A stretch of 64,000 nt of DNA, from positions 30,774,254-30,838,253 of the forward strand of contig NC_056765.1 of the NCBI RefSeq assembly GCF_018687715.1. The letters run 5' to 3'. The notes under the pieces were generated by a model that searched no databases, was not told the DNA's origin, and worked only from the letters and a program-made list of their open reading frames with translations. This document shows, in pieces, positions 10,444-22,699 of the stretch (positions are counted from its first letter, which is position 1; every line of letters starts with the position of its first letter). This DNA is from Carya illinoinensis (taxonomy: Eukaryota; Streptophyta; Magnoliopsida; Fagales; Juglandaceae). The translations under genes were made by a program, and so were the position numbers.

Positions 10444-11178
10444 CAAGGCTTGAAAAATTAGAATCGGGTAAATACTAATTCAATCAATTATCGGGTGATT
10501 CAGGACTATTTTGAATCAGATACTTCAATGTTGATAAAAAGTATATCATATTTGATGCAATTCAAACATTTTATATCATGTATAAAAGAGTATAAAATAT
10601 AAATTTATTAATTAGTTTCAATAAAAATATCATATAAACCTAAATAATTTTAATAAATATGTAGTTTATGTATTTAACCTCAATAGTCAACATTTTTTTG
10701 CCTTATATACAAAAAATATAAAGATCATTTATAAGTTATAAACACATGGCAATTATAGTATTTTATGCACAACTATAAATTTAATAGCAAATACTTATAT
10801 TAAAGAACTGCACATGTTTTATGCACAACCATCTCCTCAACTTTTTGTTCAACTAAAAAAAATAAAGAACTACATGTTTTATTTTTTAATTTCTTTACAA
10901 TTCTTATTGAATATAATGATGAAAAAGTTAATATATGTTTAGTTCTACCATATTTTTATACAAAAAATTAAAAGAAATACTGAGTTGTTACAACTTAAAA
11001 TAAATATAGTTATGATTCGGTTCAAATTGGTCTAAAATAGGCTTAAATCAATCTGAATCAGTCGATTGAAGTAGTTCAGTGAACAATTCAAAATGTTCAT
11101 TAAAATTGATTTGGTTTCTTACAAATTCAATTTGAATCGATTAAATCGACTTGAATGGAATTGTTTTTTCAAGCCTTG
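10444..11178. mobile_element. hAT-like non-autonomous element (MITE), unit 1
   Basis: Terminal inverted repeats CAAGGCTTGAAAAA (left) and TTTTTTCAAGCCTTG (right) bound 735 bp of AT-rich non-coding DNA. Flanks CTATTTTT (10436-10443) and CTATTTTC (11179-11186) form an 8-bp target duplication with one mismatch, as expected for hAT. The same insertion is in unit 2 (31921-32643), so it predates the duplication. Confidence 0.75.
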
Positions 11179-11448
11179 CTATTTTCATTTTTTGTGATAT
11201 TCGTGATAAGAAGATTGAGGTAAAATTGATTATTTCAATGTAATATAAATATATATAATTCAGTTAATTATAAATATAATATGAACTCAAAGGTCTCTAT
11301 CGCGTCAAGAAATTGGAATGATGTTGCCTATTCAGACCGACGTATGTGATATTCTGCAAATTTTTACGAACACATCAAGACATTTCAGCTTATCTTGAAA
11401 ATCACATTGCATTGTAGCTTATTTGAGATTAAAAATTATTTTAATATG

Positions 11449-11791
11449 TGCTAGAATTTAGAGAGACTCAAGTTTTAGAAAGAATTGTCTTTCCTTGTAT
11501 ATTCATCTCACCAATTACATTGGTGGTAGAGTAAATATATATACACGTGAGGGAAGAATATTCCCTTACAATTACAACTAATACATACAAGAGAAAAGGA
11601 CGTGCTATTATAACAAATGGTTTGTTGAAGGTAACCTAGAGGATTTCGTCGTGTTCTGTGGCATGGCTTGAGGAGAGTCTGGGCATGGTGCTGTTGGTGC
11701 ATGAGTTTTTGCTTCTGAATGGTTTGCATGTATTGGGTCGTGAGTGTAGTTGTCTGCGTTGCTTTCATGCACTAGACGTGGTGCTTTGTCA
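11449..11791 (-). repeat. 3' LTR of the unit-1 copia element
   Basis: Minus-strand start TGACAAAGCACCACG at 11791, end ...TCTAGCA at 11449; 343 bp. By eye it differs from the matching LTR in unit 2 at about 23 positions, fewer than from its own partner LTR. Confidence 0.88.
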
Positions 11792-14700
11792 GAACCCCTC
11801 AAGTCAAGCGGTAGAGTCCTTAAGCGTAGACTTGAACACAAAGCTTGGAATCTTGCAACAAACAGTGGCTTGGTTAGGGCATCTGCTAACTGGTCTTTCC
11901 CTAAGATGAAGGCCACAGGTAGGGATTTATTTAGCACTCTTGTTCAAACAAAATGAATGTCTATTTCCACATGCTTAGTTCTAGCATAGAAAACAGGATT
12001 GGATGACAAATACATAGCCCCTAAGTTTTCACAGTATAATACCGGTAGAACAGTGAGATTGATCCCAAGATCTCTACACGTGTTGAACCCACATAATTTC
12101 GGCAGTGGCATTGGCTAGTGACTTAAACTTAGCCTCTGTTGAAGACCTTGCAATGCTATGTTTCTTCTTGGATGACCAAGATACCAAGTTTGAACTTGAA
12201 AATATGCAATAAACATTTGTTGACTTCCTATTATCTGGGCAACCAGCCAAGTCTGCATCCAAAAATGCAATGATATTCATTGATGATGATCTTCTGAATT
12301 GCAGACCAAGGTCAGAGGTGTTTTTAAGGTACCGCAGTATCCTTTTCACAGCTTGCCAGTGAAGTACTTGGAGAATGCATGTGCTGACAAACCTTGTTCA
12401 CTGCAAAGGCCAAACCTAGCCTTGCAAAAGATAAATACTGAAGTGATACAATTATACTTTTGTAGAGTGAAGGGTCTTCAAACAAATTTCCACAATGCCT
12501 ACTTAATCTGTCTGAAGTGGCCATCGGCATTTTAACAGGCTTAGTTGAAGCCATGTTGGTCTTTTGGAAGACTTCAATGATGTATTTCCTTTGAGTGAGA
12601 ATGAACCCATGCTCTGTTTAGGTTGCCTCAATGCCTAGGAAGAAATTAAGTCGACCAAGATCTGTGATGCGAAACTCTGAACTTAGAGCATGAATTAAGT
12701 TTGTGATGCACACCATATTCGACCTAGTGACAAGTAGTCATCTACGTAGACCAATACATATAAGCTTGAAGATCCATGAATGTGAATAAAAAGTGAAGAA
12801 TCGGCAGTTGAAACATTGAAGCCAAGATCAATTAGTTTTTGACTTAGGTGAGAGTACCATGCTCGTGGTGATTGTTTGAGGCCATAGATGGCTTCGCGGA
12901 GCTTACACACATGCATGGGGTATTGAGGATGGGCAAATCTTGATGGTTGTGTCATGTACACTGTCTAGGAGAGAGGGCCATGTAGGAATGCATTTTGCAC
13001 ATCATACTATTGAACATGCCATCCGTTGGTTATAGCAAGGGATATTACGAGTCTGATTATTGTGGCCTTCACAACTGGGCTGAAGGTTTGATCATAGTCC
13101 AGACCTGATTTTTGTAGGAACCCCTTTGCTACCAACCTCACCTTTCTCCTTTCAATGGTTCCATCGGCAAATCTTTTTGTTCGAAAAATCCACTTGGATG
13201 ACACAATGTTGGGTGCCTTGGATGCAGGGACTAAAGTCCAAGTTTCATTTGCCAAGAGGGCGTTGAATTCTTTAGACATGGCTTAACGCAATTCTAGGAA
13301 CTGTTGGGCAATAGAGAAGCATGATGGTATTTTTGGTATTTCCATAGGGATAGATACATGAGCCTGTGGTGGTGGTGACGGCCACCAGAAGGCGCCATCA
13401 GTGAATTGACGTGGGTGGGAGGACTGAGTTTGGGAATGGATTACAACTATTCGAGGTAAGGTATTTTGGTCACGAGGTTGTGTGTTATCATGCAAAGATT
13501 CAAGGAAGGGGGGTCGTGAGGTAGAAGATTATGGAATTGGGCCTAGGATGCTCTAGGCATGAGTTTGTATGACTTGGGCAATATTAAAAAGAGGAAGAGA
13601 AACAATGTTGGGCTTGGTCATGGGTTGAGGAAAGGTTGCTTCATCATGTTTTATGTCTTTAGAGATGTATGTTCTTTTAGTTGGAATGTGATAGCATATA
13701 GACCTTTTGTGGGCTAGGCTAATGCCAAGGCAAACACATTGTAGAGCCCGATACTCAAACTTCTGTTTGTTGTAAGCTCGTGTGAGAGGCCAGCCAGTAG
13801 AACCGAAGATATGGATTGACTTAAAATCTGGTTCTTTTTTAGGAAAACGAAAAACAAAAAATAAAAAAAAATGAGACGATTGATTTAGTGATGATGAATG
13901 AATCATGTTAATTAATTGAACTGCATGCTGAAAGGCATATGGCCAAAAAGCTAAAGGAATGGACGCATGTGCAAGGAGGGCTAATCCAGAGTCAACAATA
14001 TGCCCTTGTTTTCTCTCTATAATTCCATTTTGAGTATGTGTATGAGGGTATGTAATCCTGTGAATTATTACAAATGTGGCAAGTAATTCTTTGAAGGGCC
14101 TGAACTCCCCTCCCCAATTAGTTTGGAGTTGTTTGATTTTAGTATTGAATTGCAATTCCACATATGCTTTGAATTTTATGAAAGTTTAAGGGCTTGAGAT
14201 TTGGTTTGTAATGGAAAGATCCATGTAAATCTAGAATAATCATCAACAAAGGAGATGTAAAATTTAAAACCATCCTCAGAAATGTGAGGTGAGGGGCCCC
14301 ATAAATCACTAAATAAAAGTTCAAAAGGTGCAATAGACTTTGTCTTTCTAGTCGGAGCTGATACTCTATGATGCTTTGCTCTTGCACAAGCATTACAAAA
14401 GCTCATAGGATAGACATCATCAAAAGGTAGACCATGTTGCCCAAGGCATGAATGCCAGAGAGGAATAAATTGAAGTGTATTGGAATGGGCATGAGGCAAT
14501 GCCAAGGAGAAAGTGTAGAGATCATTAGATGCTATCCCTTTGAGCAATAGGGCCCCTGTGGTGCAATCCTTTACAGAGAAATGATCAGAAAAGAATTGAA
14601 AATAAACTTCATTATCAGAAAAAAATTGTTTGACTGAAATTAAGTTTTTGGTGAAAGATGAAACACAAAGTAGTTTAGTTAAAAGAAATTTAGATGAAGT

Positions 14701-15600
14701 TGAGGGAAAGGATGCTGAACCAGTGTGAGTTATTTGGACAGATGAGCCATCTCCAACACACAATTGGCCAGAGCCTTGGTATTCGACAAAGTGAAGGTTG
14801 AGGTTTGCAAGTTCACTGGTTATGTGGTTTGTGGCTGTTGTGTTAGGATACCAGGTACCGTCAGTGGCATAGGTTGAGGCATTATAATCAGCAGAGGCAG
14901 GGGCAACAGATGTATATGCTTGATTAAAGCAGTAAAGGCATGTGAGAGCTATGTGACCCATCCTATTATAAACTTGGCACACAGAATGGGATTTAGAACC
15001 AATTGAAAAGGAACTAGTTGAGATATTACCTAAAGAGCCTGCAGGGCCACGACCATGATTGCCTTGACGGCCCCCTCGATTGCCACGATTTGAGTTTTGC
15101 CTGCTGTGTTGAGGTGGGCCACGACCACATCCTCTAGTAGAAAAATTTGCTAAGGGATTTGAGAAATTAGAGGTATTGACTACATGATGTTGTAGCCTTG
15201 CCTCATGAGCAAGGAGATGACTCATGAGTGTCTATGTTGGAATAGGATCTACTTTGCTGGTAACTGATGAAACCAAAGAATCATAGTTTGGACCTAGTCC
15301 AGCAAATTGGTATGGTACAAACAGAAGAAGGCAGCAAACGCCCAGCCATAGCCATTGTATCGGCAAGCGATTTGGCACGTCCAGAATAAACTGCTATAGA
15401 ATCAGAACCCTTCTTAAGGAAGGTCAGTTTAAGTTGTGTTTGCACTTTCCACAGTAAGTAGTTTTCGGGAGTGAGTTTTACAAAAAGGATGTGAGAGAAG
15501 TTTGGTAAGGGAAAGGAGGAAAGGGAGGATGGAGTGGTGGAGGAGACGATGCCAGAGGAGTCGGATAATGTTGGACGATTAGTCCTTGATATGCTCTGAT
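11792..15600 (-). pseudogene. Copia gag-pol of unit 1, multiply broken
   Basis: Pieces in order on the minus strand: gag start (about 15600-15400) with KLTPENYLLWK joined directly to KKGSDSIA, so the middle of gag is missing; a Gly/Arg-rich segment and a damaged zinc knuckle (CQVYNRMGH, second Cys now Tyr); protease with the catalytic triplet changed to NTT; GAG-pre-integrase and integrase start (14176-15225). A frame change separates the rest of integrase (13553-14161). RT (13007-13279) has a TAG after GWHVQ. The YVDD segment lies in 12695-12961, RNase H in 12074-12349, and the terminal ADALTKPL near 11890. No part can give a working protein. The RE1/RE2-like sequence suggests an Ale/Retrofit-type lineage, uncertain. 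Confidence 0.85.
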
Positions 15601-15604
15601 ACCA

Positions 15605-15947
15605 TGCTAGAATTTAGAGAGACTCGAGTTTTAGAAAAAATCGTCTTTCTTTGTATATTCATCTCACAGATTACATTGATGTTAGAGTAAATATATATAC
15701 ACAGGAGGGAAGAATATTCCCTGACAATTACAACTAATACAGACAAGAGAAAAGATCATGTTGTTGTAACAAATGGTTTGTTGAAGGCAGCCTGGAGGAT
15801 TTCTTCGTGTTCTGTGGCGTGGCTTGAGCAGAGTCTGGACATGGTGCTGCTGGTGCATGCGTTGTTGTTGCTGAATGGTTTGCATGTACTAGGACGTGAG
15901 CGTTATTGTCTGCATGGCTTTCATGCACTAGACGTGGTGCTTTGACA
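15605..15947 (-). repeat. 5' LTR of the unit-1 copia element
   Basis: Minus-strand start TGTCAAAGCACCACG at 15947; end TCTAGCA at 15605, followed by the primer binding site. 343 bp. Confidence 0.88.
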
Positions 15948-16296
15948 ATATGTAATACTTAAACAACTTAATGTTATTATTAAAGAGCTTTCAAGACGAT
16001 TTAAATTCTTTTTAAGGCTACCAACACAATCCCAAACAGGTTCTTATAGTAAAACCTCTCACATTAACAACTATACAAATTAAGACAAATAAAATCAAAA
16101 TAAAAAATTGAGTCAATAAATCATGCATTCATGAAAATTCTTGAATTGATTATTTTAAAATAAATAAATAAATTTAAAATTTATATATAATACAATTTAA
16201 GTATTTGAAATCATGTATAAAAGAGTATAATATGAATCCATTTATACAATTGGAATAAGAAGATGATTTGAATCAATATGAGAATGTAATTAATGT

Positions 16297-16529
16297 GCTT
16301 CTAAGCAGGAGGTTAAAAGGCTCTCCAGCGACCCCAATGTGGGCGAGGAAGGCATCAAAAGGAGACCCTACAGGTGGGTTGCTTCTAGCTGATCTCTGGT
16401 CCTTGTAAACAAGGCACAACGGTGAATGTGACAAATTTGCTAGCGGAGACGTCTTTTACCTCGAGAATTAGTCAAGAACCAGAGCCTTATCTAGGGCAGT
16501 GAAAGTTCTCGGATACCTCATCATAAAAA
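16297..16529. mobile_element. Short retroposed insert with 16-bp target duplication, unit 1
   Basis: A 233-bp block is bounded by perfect copies of AGAATGTAATTAATGT (16281-16296 and 16530-16545) and ends in CATCATAAAAAA. A long target duplication plus an A-rich 3' end is the mark of LINE-driven retroposition. The body is GC-richer than its surroundings and partly open on the plus strand (open throughout in unit 2), but it matches no gene I know. I do not see clear tRNA-like A and B boxes. It may be a SINE, a LINE end or a small processed copy. Confidence 0.65.
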
Positions 16530-17119
16530 AGAATGTAATTAATGTATTTGACCTCAACCATCCTCATTTCTTCCTAAAATATTCTCATCTTAGAAGATAA
16601 GTACCAATTATGGGCATATTGAAATGCTACTATTTTGTGCACGGTCACACATGTAATATGAATTAATCATTTTTGCTTAATTTTCTTGCCTGTCTAAATA
16701 AAGTAAAGAACTTCATGCTTTATTTTTCAATTTTTTCTATTCATCTTGTTCGACCAAACATCCTTAAGGTTCCTTAATAACGTTAAATTCTATAAAATTA
16801 TTTTTAATTAATTTGTTAGGATTTTTATTTTAATTAGACTTTAAAAAATTATAATTAATTTTTATTCTCACAAATTGACTATTTTATCATAAAAATAATA
16901 TTATAATTTGATAAATCACGTAAATTTTTAAGATTATTTTTCTGTAATTTTTTTTTCTATAATATTTCTCATATGATAAATTACAAACCCAAACTCCTTA
17001 CTCACACCCAAACCCCGATTGAGTAAGGGAGCCTTATTAGTTGCGTGGGCTTTAAAATTAAGCTTACTTATTGACATTTTTTAAAATTAAGATTGCTTTA
17101 TTAATCAATTCATTCTCAA

Positions 17120-17440
17120 ATACAAGGAGGCCGGGCGAGCCTCCATATCCACAATTACATCAAAATATATTCAAAGTATTTCTTGCAAAAAAATGTGTTA
17201 TCTCGTTAGCATCTCCTCTTACATGATTGACTGGGCGGTGAGTAAACCTAAGAAGTTTACTTTTGATATCACTCACTTACAATCTCTTGCTAGTCTAAGA
17301 ATCTCCAACATCTATTATGGTTTTAATAACTTGAAGAGAGTCTCCTTCTAAGATGATGTTTATTAGCCTCAAATCTACCCCAAAGATGGTTGCTTGAAGG
17401 GTACCATAAGCTTCTGCTAGTGAAGGATCGGAGAATAGAT
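17120..17440 (-). pseudogene. RNase-H-like (RVT_3) fragment of a non-LTR retrotransposon, unit 1
   Basis: Minus-strand reading gives SLAEAYGTLQATIFGVDLRL, then ILEGDSLQVIKTI, and after stops and shifts HVRGDANEITHFFARN. These match the LAEA...EGDS...HV.R.AN..AH pattern of the RNase-H-like domain found at the end of plant LINE polyproteins and in related single-domain genes. At least two stops interrupt it. A shorter version lies at 41095-41370. Confidence 0.7.
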
Positions 17441-17479
17441 TGTTGGTTTTTAGACTTAAAAATGATTAAAATATTTGAA

Positions 17480-19660
17480 ATTAATTAAAAAATAATAATG
17501 TGAACCATTGTCTTTGTTTAATGTGTCAGTTCGATTATCAATATTTAAATAAAAATATACCATGGTGACTTGAACCAATACATGCCTCTTAGGGATATGT
17601 GCAACAAGATTGATGTAGAATGTTTTAACTCAATTTCTTTGTGGAAAAAAAAAAAATTAAACTTACTTATTGATATTTTTTTAAATTAAGATTGCTTTAT
17701 CAATCAAAGAAAAATGAAAAATGAAGTGCGAACTTGCAATTAGATTAAATATTAGAATTAAGATTCCGTACTTCTATTCCTATGGCTTTGGAATATTCTT
17801 TATTCTTTTTTTTTTTTCAAAAAATACTTTTTCTTATTTTTTTTGTTTTAGTAATGTTACATGTACTTACAGTTTTATTTAATTAGTACTTATAATACTC
17901 ATTGTGTTAGTTTTTTTTTTTTTAATTCAAATTTTAAATTTTAAATTTCACGATTTTCAACATATCAATAATTGACATGTAGAGAAATAAATTTTTTGTA
18001 AGTTTTTCTTAAATATATTTAGCATTTTCCTTTTTTTTTTTAATTTCGTAGATGTATGATATCCTTCATTCTTGCGAGATCGTGTTACTGTAAATCTTTT
18101 TTTGAGTATCAATTTCAAGAGCATAGCATTGTGGATTATAATTTGGAATTTTGTCAATGGATTTCTTCTACTTTTTCATTCTTTCAATAGCTAATAATGT
18201 CCATCATCTAAAAATGCTAATAGCTGAAGGTATTCAAAATGCTAATGGCAGCCTTTCATTTTTCCACAATCAACACCCATCTTAACGGATGTCATTCAGG
18301 CAGCTACAAGAATATCATGTTCCGCTATTGATTAACTTCGACATCGCGTGTATAATCCCTGTGATTCCAATTTGGCAACACCATGAGTTCTGTAGGCTCA
18401 AACATGTCATAGAAATCAAAACATGTATTAGAAATCAAGCAATTTGGAGCATTTTTTTTTTCAAATGCTCCAGCAAAGATTTCCCACAACCTTGCCATAG
18501 TTAGCATCAGCAAATTAATGTATGCATGATTGTTGATCCAAGAATTGAAATACAAACATCTAAAAAAAAGTTGATGGTATGCATGATATAGGTTGTGGAT
18601 CTTTCAGGCCTTTCAGATTTCAATATTTAACTATCATTTTAGTTACCTAGATTGATCATCTAGCTATCAACGTACATGCCTGTTTAACACCACTCCATCT
18701 TCCAATTCAAACTTACACATTCTCATGCAACCTTGATCACATGAAATTATTTTGGGCTGGTTTTTCTCTACCCTAAAGCTTGAAGTTGTTTTGGACTGGA
18801 AGTTGTCTACATTTTGCTGGACTGAAATGCTTGTAGAAAATGAAAAATGGCTTAAAAATACTCTCTTATCATTTTTACTCTACTTTCTATTCCAAGAGCA
18901 AGCTGATTAGTGCATCATGTGATAGAATGTATTTGCACTATTTCTGTGATTTTCAAATGTTATTCTCTAAGTCGTTTAATTTTCCCCCACGGTCTATTGT
19001 TTTGGTTGTATCATTTCCCTACCACTGCTTCTATTTATTCTAATTTCTCTCTTAGCTTATTCATGAATTTCTCCCGTTAGTTTCAATATCTTTAAATAAA
19101 ATTCTGGATGATTTCGTTCTGTAAATACTGTGGTTTCACATGCTCGGACCAATGTCATCATAAATTTTAAGTTCTCTCACGGATGGATGACACACTGGCA
19201 CTCTGTTTTGATGCTCATGCTTTGTCACAAAGGATTAAACTTATGTCAATGTCACCATGGTAAAACACCATCTTTAGGGCCCAATGGATAAGGTTATTCT
19301 CTTATTGCTGTTTTATCAAATCTTCCCCTATACTTTCTGATGTATGAAAGACTGCAGGATAAATTAACTTTTTTATATTTCAGGCCCAAGGATAATACGA
19401 AACTGGAACAAGTGAAATTAGTTGCGAGAATATTCAAAGCACGCCCATTGAACAGAAAAGTTGGTACTTGAGTATATTTCCTATGTATTTGAGCTACGCC
19501 TATTTACTTGGAATAAAATTCTCTTATTAATTTTTTTAAAAAAAAGTTGGTACTTGAAACCTGTAAAGATGGAATTTGGTATAAATTGCGTCGTTTTGCC
19601 TCCTTCCCTTGAAGTTTATGCTTGTGATGTGCAGATTCTCAAGGCCACTTCATTGCCACT
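17480..19660. other. Intergenic and intron-like sequence shared with unit 2
   Basis: AT-rich DNA nearly identical to 41400-43582 from about 17580 on. It includes T-runs, a stretch open on both strands at 18289-18555, and the exon-like plus-strand piece also seen in copy A (near 19190-19260). Identical small ORFs in the two units reflect recent shared ancestry rather than selection, and I assign no gene. Confidence 0.5.
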
Positions 19661-19669
19661 TCGAAAGAA

Positions 19670-20760
19670 GATCCAGCTGTTCGAATTTCCGTCCACCATG
19701 ATTGGAGCTCTTGATCATACTCCACAAGGCTAGGGTCAAGGTAGTAGTGGTTGACATGGAATCCCAGAGGATGAGACCATCATTGGCGTATGGGTAGTCT
19801 TTGATTGTTAGCCTTAGTCCATGAGGAGCAGTTGGATCCTCAACGGCCATTCCCCTGCGTACACAATTGCAAAAGAGCTGATCGATCTTAAAATTTGATA
19901 TATGCGAATTAATTAGATTATACACATTAATGAAAAGCTATAATATTATTCCACTTGATTGCCAATAAGTTGCAAAACAACAAGTTTTCTGTTTGTTAAG
20001 AGTACTTCTACTAATATAATAGGATTTGATTTAGGATAGCGTTTTCCTCCAAACTGGTTTAAAAAAAGTTTCCTCTAATCCCATATATAAAAATGACAAG
20101 TGTTCTTAGAACATATGACAATTTATAAGCATATACCTTTTTAAAAATCTAAATTTAAAAACTGTATGTCATGTGTCCCTTCAGTAAGAAAATATGTGTT
20201 TCTTTGCACACTCAAAGGACACATGAAAAATTTTTAAATGGGTTGGAGGAGCGGTTTGGAGGAAAACTCTTGTATTTAGTTTTTTATTTTTGAAATCTAA
20301 AAGATTGGCTAATTGGAAACTAGGTACCTTCTAATTGGGTCAGTAGGAAGTGATTTCCATGGAATATTTTCCAGTTGCGAATGCAGACTCAATGGTGCCA
20401 CTTGCATTGATAAGTACTTCTTGAGCCAGAGCATTGATCTCTATTGTGTAACGAAAATGAGGGTGCAACAGTCTGAGATTGGAAAAGAAATCAGTCAAAT
20501 CATTTCCCTCATTAATATAAATCATATTGAGGTTTGAAGGGAAAACCATAGCAAATAATTAGTTTATAATATATACTAGTGACTAACGAGCTGGTGATAG
20601 CCAGAGTCATGGGCAAGGACATGAGCTTTAGCAATCCTCCGTAGCCAAACTTCTGTTGAATGCCAAGAAGGTGCATAAACTTGCTTTCACTACGGCTTTC
20701 TGTCCATAACCATAATATGAAATACCTTATCAAAATCAATACTCTATTTTAATTAACGAC
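19670..20760 (-). pseudogene. 13-lipoxygenase pseudogene, unit 1 (three exon remnants)
   Basis: Plant lipoxygenases oxygenate linolenic or linoleic acid, in plastids for the 13-type. Three pieces lie in order on the minus strand. About 20577-20660 reads VWLRRIAKAHVLAHDSGYHQ then LVSHW, containing the first part of the iron-site region. 20336-20472, after acceptor CAATCTCAG, reads [20 protein letters not shown] and on to GKYSMEITS. 19670-19854 reads [14 protein letters not shown] to NDGLILWD, after which a 22-bp deletion shifts the frame; VNHYYLDPSLVEYDQELQ continues in the next frame. A MITE (20041-20267) sits in the intron. The N-terminal PLAT domain and the last exons are absent. Confidence 0.85.
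20041..20267. mobile_element. MITE with GTTTTCCTCCAAAC ends, copy 2 of 5
   Basis: 227 bp between perfect GTTTTCCTCCAAAC and its inverse GTTTGGAGGAAAAC. Lies in a lipoxygenase intron, like copies 1 and 4. Confidence 0.7.
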
Positions 20761-21266
20761 TTTTCTGAAAAAAAAAAACAATAACAATAGTTGTTTAATT
20801 AGGACAGTTTGCTATATAATACAACTCATCACTCAAGCACACCATCTGCAAAATCTTCACGCCATCGCAACAAATCTGCTTTGGAAGAAAAAGAACTATA
20901 GTTTTAAAAAGACTTGTAAATAGATTCATTTTTAAAACAATGCATCCAATGTATCCATCTTTTTGTAACTTATCAAACTGCTAAGACAGTGCCAAAACAG
21001 AACCAAATTAATTAATCCCCATCCAAAAAATAAATGAAACAACGAGAAAAGACAGCATCATTCATTTTCTTAACTATATAATATACATTAGAAACCATAA
21101 AAATATGAACTTATCAAACTGCATTCAGATTTCTTGCCACTTGCTAAATCCAGTTAGATGTTACATTTTACTCTTTCTTGAATTCTCGAAATCTAGCTGG
21201 TTTTTCTTAGGAAGAAAAATGGTGTCTGATTTTGATTTTTGTAAAGATTTCTTTAGAAGGACTTAC

Positions 21267-21370
21267 TGATCAAGCTTTTGCTGGCAGTGACATCTGATTT
21301 GTTGTAGAAGCAGAGTTTCCATTCTTAACAGAAATTTCCTCAATTTCAGCAACAGGTAAAGGATGGCCAC
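21267..21370 (-). other. 104-bp exon module, copy B1
   Basis: On the minus strand, acceptor ...TTTGAAAGCAG precedes 104 bp ending TTGATCA before donor GTAAGT. One frame encodes VAEIEEISVKNGNSASTTNQ and ends in a stop within the exon. Five copies of exactly 104 bp and one diverged copy occur downstream of the three NLR loci. Protein identity unknown. Confidence 0.6.
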
Positions 21371-22441
21371 CTGCTTTCAAATATTTTGTTGTGAAATTGT
21401 GAACATGATGACCATCTTCTTTTAGAAATTACAGGGGAACTTTTCTTTCATAATAAAAAAATCACACAGGAATTCTCTAACGAGTAAACATAAGCAAATA
21501 GAGTTGCATATATATGCTATGGCCAGTATTTAAAATAGTGTACTTAAAATAGAGGAGCAACACCATATACAAGTCTCAAAGGTTTATGAATAATAAAAAC
21601 ACAAATCCGACTAACGTCTACAAGCACTCCATACTACAATTAAATTAAGTACAATCTTAACATGAATACCTTATCAAAAATCAATACTCTATTTTAATTA
21701 ACGAGTTTTCTTTAAAAAAAATTAAAAAAAAAAAAAAAAGGAAAGAACTGCTAAAAGCAGAGAGCGTTTAGAAAGAAACTGTTTATGACACTTTGCCATA
21801 TAAGTATAAAACTTATCAATCAAGCAAAACAGCGGCTTAATTTGGAAGAATAGTCATGATATTGTTTTAATTCTAATTTCTGATGCTTAGCTAAGTTCTC
21901 TGTACTGTAAGTAAAAAGACTTGTAACTATAAGTACACTTTGCCAACGGCAACACCCACCTTTTTGACATTGATTTTCACTACATCTCTTTACGTTTGAG
22001 ATGCAATCATGTTCATCTAAAAAATAAGACTACTGTCAGATTTTCTTTATATTTTTTAATGGAAATAGGATCTCTTCAACTGAAATCTGACAATAAAAAT
22101 AAAAATAATTTTTAAATATAACAATAAATGAAAAACCAGAAAAATAAACTGAGAATGAGATTTTCCCAAAATTTCAGGGGGAGTAGCCAGTTAGATGTCG
22201 CATTTTACTCTTTCTTGATCGAATTCCCGACATCTAGCTGGTTTTTCTTAGGAAAAGACACGGTATCAGGTTTTGATTTTGTAGATATTTCCTAATTAAA
22301 AGAACTTACTGATCAAGGTTTCGGTCGGTTCGTCAATAAGTTGAAAAACAACAAGTTTTCAGTTTGTTAGAGTACTTCTACGTATAGTTGACGTGGATTA
22401 CTCATCTTTTACTAATATAATAGGATTTCATTTATGATAGC
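21371..22441. other. Spacer between repeated modules
   Basis: Intron-like AT-rich DNA, collinear with 45271-46333. It contains the imperfect hairpin at 22187-22241 and a second, weaker copy near 21150. No gene recognised. Confidence 0.5.
22187..22241. other. 55-bp hairpin (CCAGTTAGATGTCG ... CGACATCTAGCTGG)
   Basis: A 14-base stem with one mismatch around a 27-base loop, preceded by TTTCAGGGGGAGTAG. Near-identical at 46079-46133; related, less perfect copies near 21150, 45052, 47370 and 52083. Confidence 0.6.
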
Positions 22442-22669
22442 GTTTTCCCTCCAAACTGGTTTGAAAAAAGTTTCCTCTAATCCCATATATAAAAATGACA
22501 AGTGTTCTCAGAACATATGACAATTTATAAGCATATACCTTTCTAAAAATCTAAATTTAAAAACTGTATGTCATGTGTCCCTTCATTAAGAAAATATGTG
22601 TTCCTTTGCACGCTCAAAGGACACATGAAAAGTTTTTAAATGGGTTGGAGGAGCGGTTTGGAGGAAAAC
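22442..22669. mobile_element. MITE with GTTTTCCTCCAAAC ends, copy 3 of 5
   Basis: About 228 bp, same ends with one extra C on the left. It is followed directly by a scrap of the lipoxygenase exon (GTTGCACCCTCATTTTC on the minus strand, near 22705-22722), so it lies at the break point of that exon. Confidence 0.65.
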
Positions 22670-22699
22670 TCTTTTATTTAATTCTTTGGCATTGTGTAT

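Larger units (their letters stand above)
11449..15947 (-). mobile_element. Degenerate copia LTR retrotransposon, unit 1
   Basis: Minus-strand element of 4499 bp with 343-bp LTRs and a perfect 5-bp target duplication ATATG (11444-11448 and 15948-15952). The primer site TGGTATCAGAGC reads on the minus strand next to the 5' LTR (plus 15593-15604). A PPT-like CTTGAGGGG precedes the 3' LTR. The two LTRs differ at about 39 of 343 positions by eye, so the insertion is not recent. The same insertion with the same target site is present in unit 2. Confidence 0.9.

Noticed and set aside
11658..11956. Plus-strand ORFs across the copia 3' LTR and RNase H tail
   Set aside because: Antisense shadows of copia pol; the LTR copies show no conservation of these frames.
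16297..16529. tRNA-derived SINE with pol III promoter
   Set aside because: I could not find convincing A and B boxes, so I left the class open.
18289..19043. Small ORFs identical in units 1 and 2 (18289-18504, 18325-18555, 18840-19043)
   Set aside because: The whole surrounding block is nearly identical, so their identity shows recent copying, not selection. No domain recognised.
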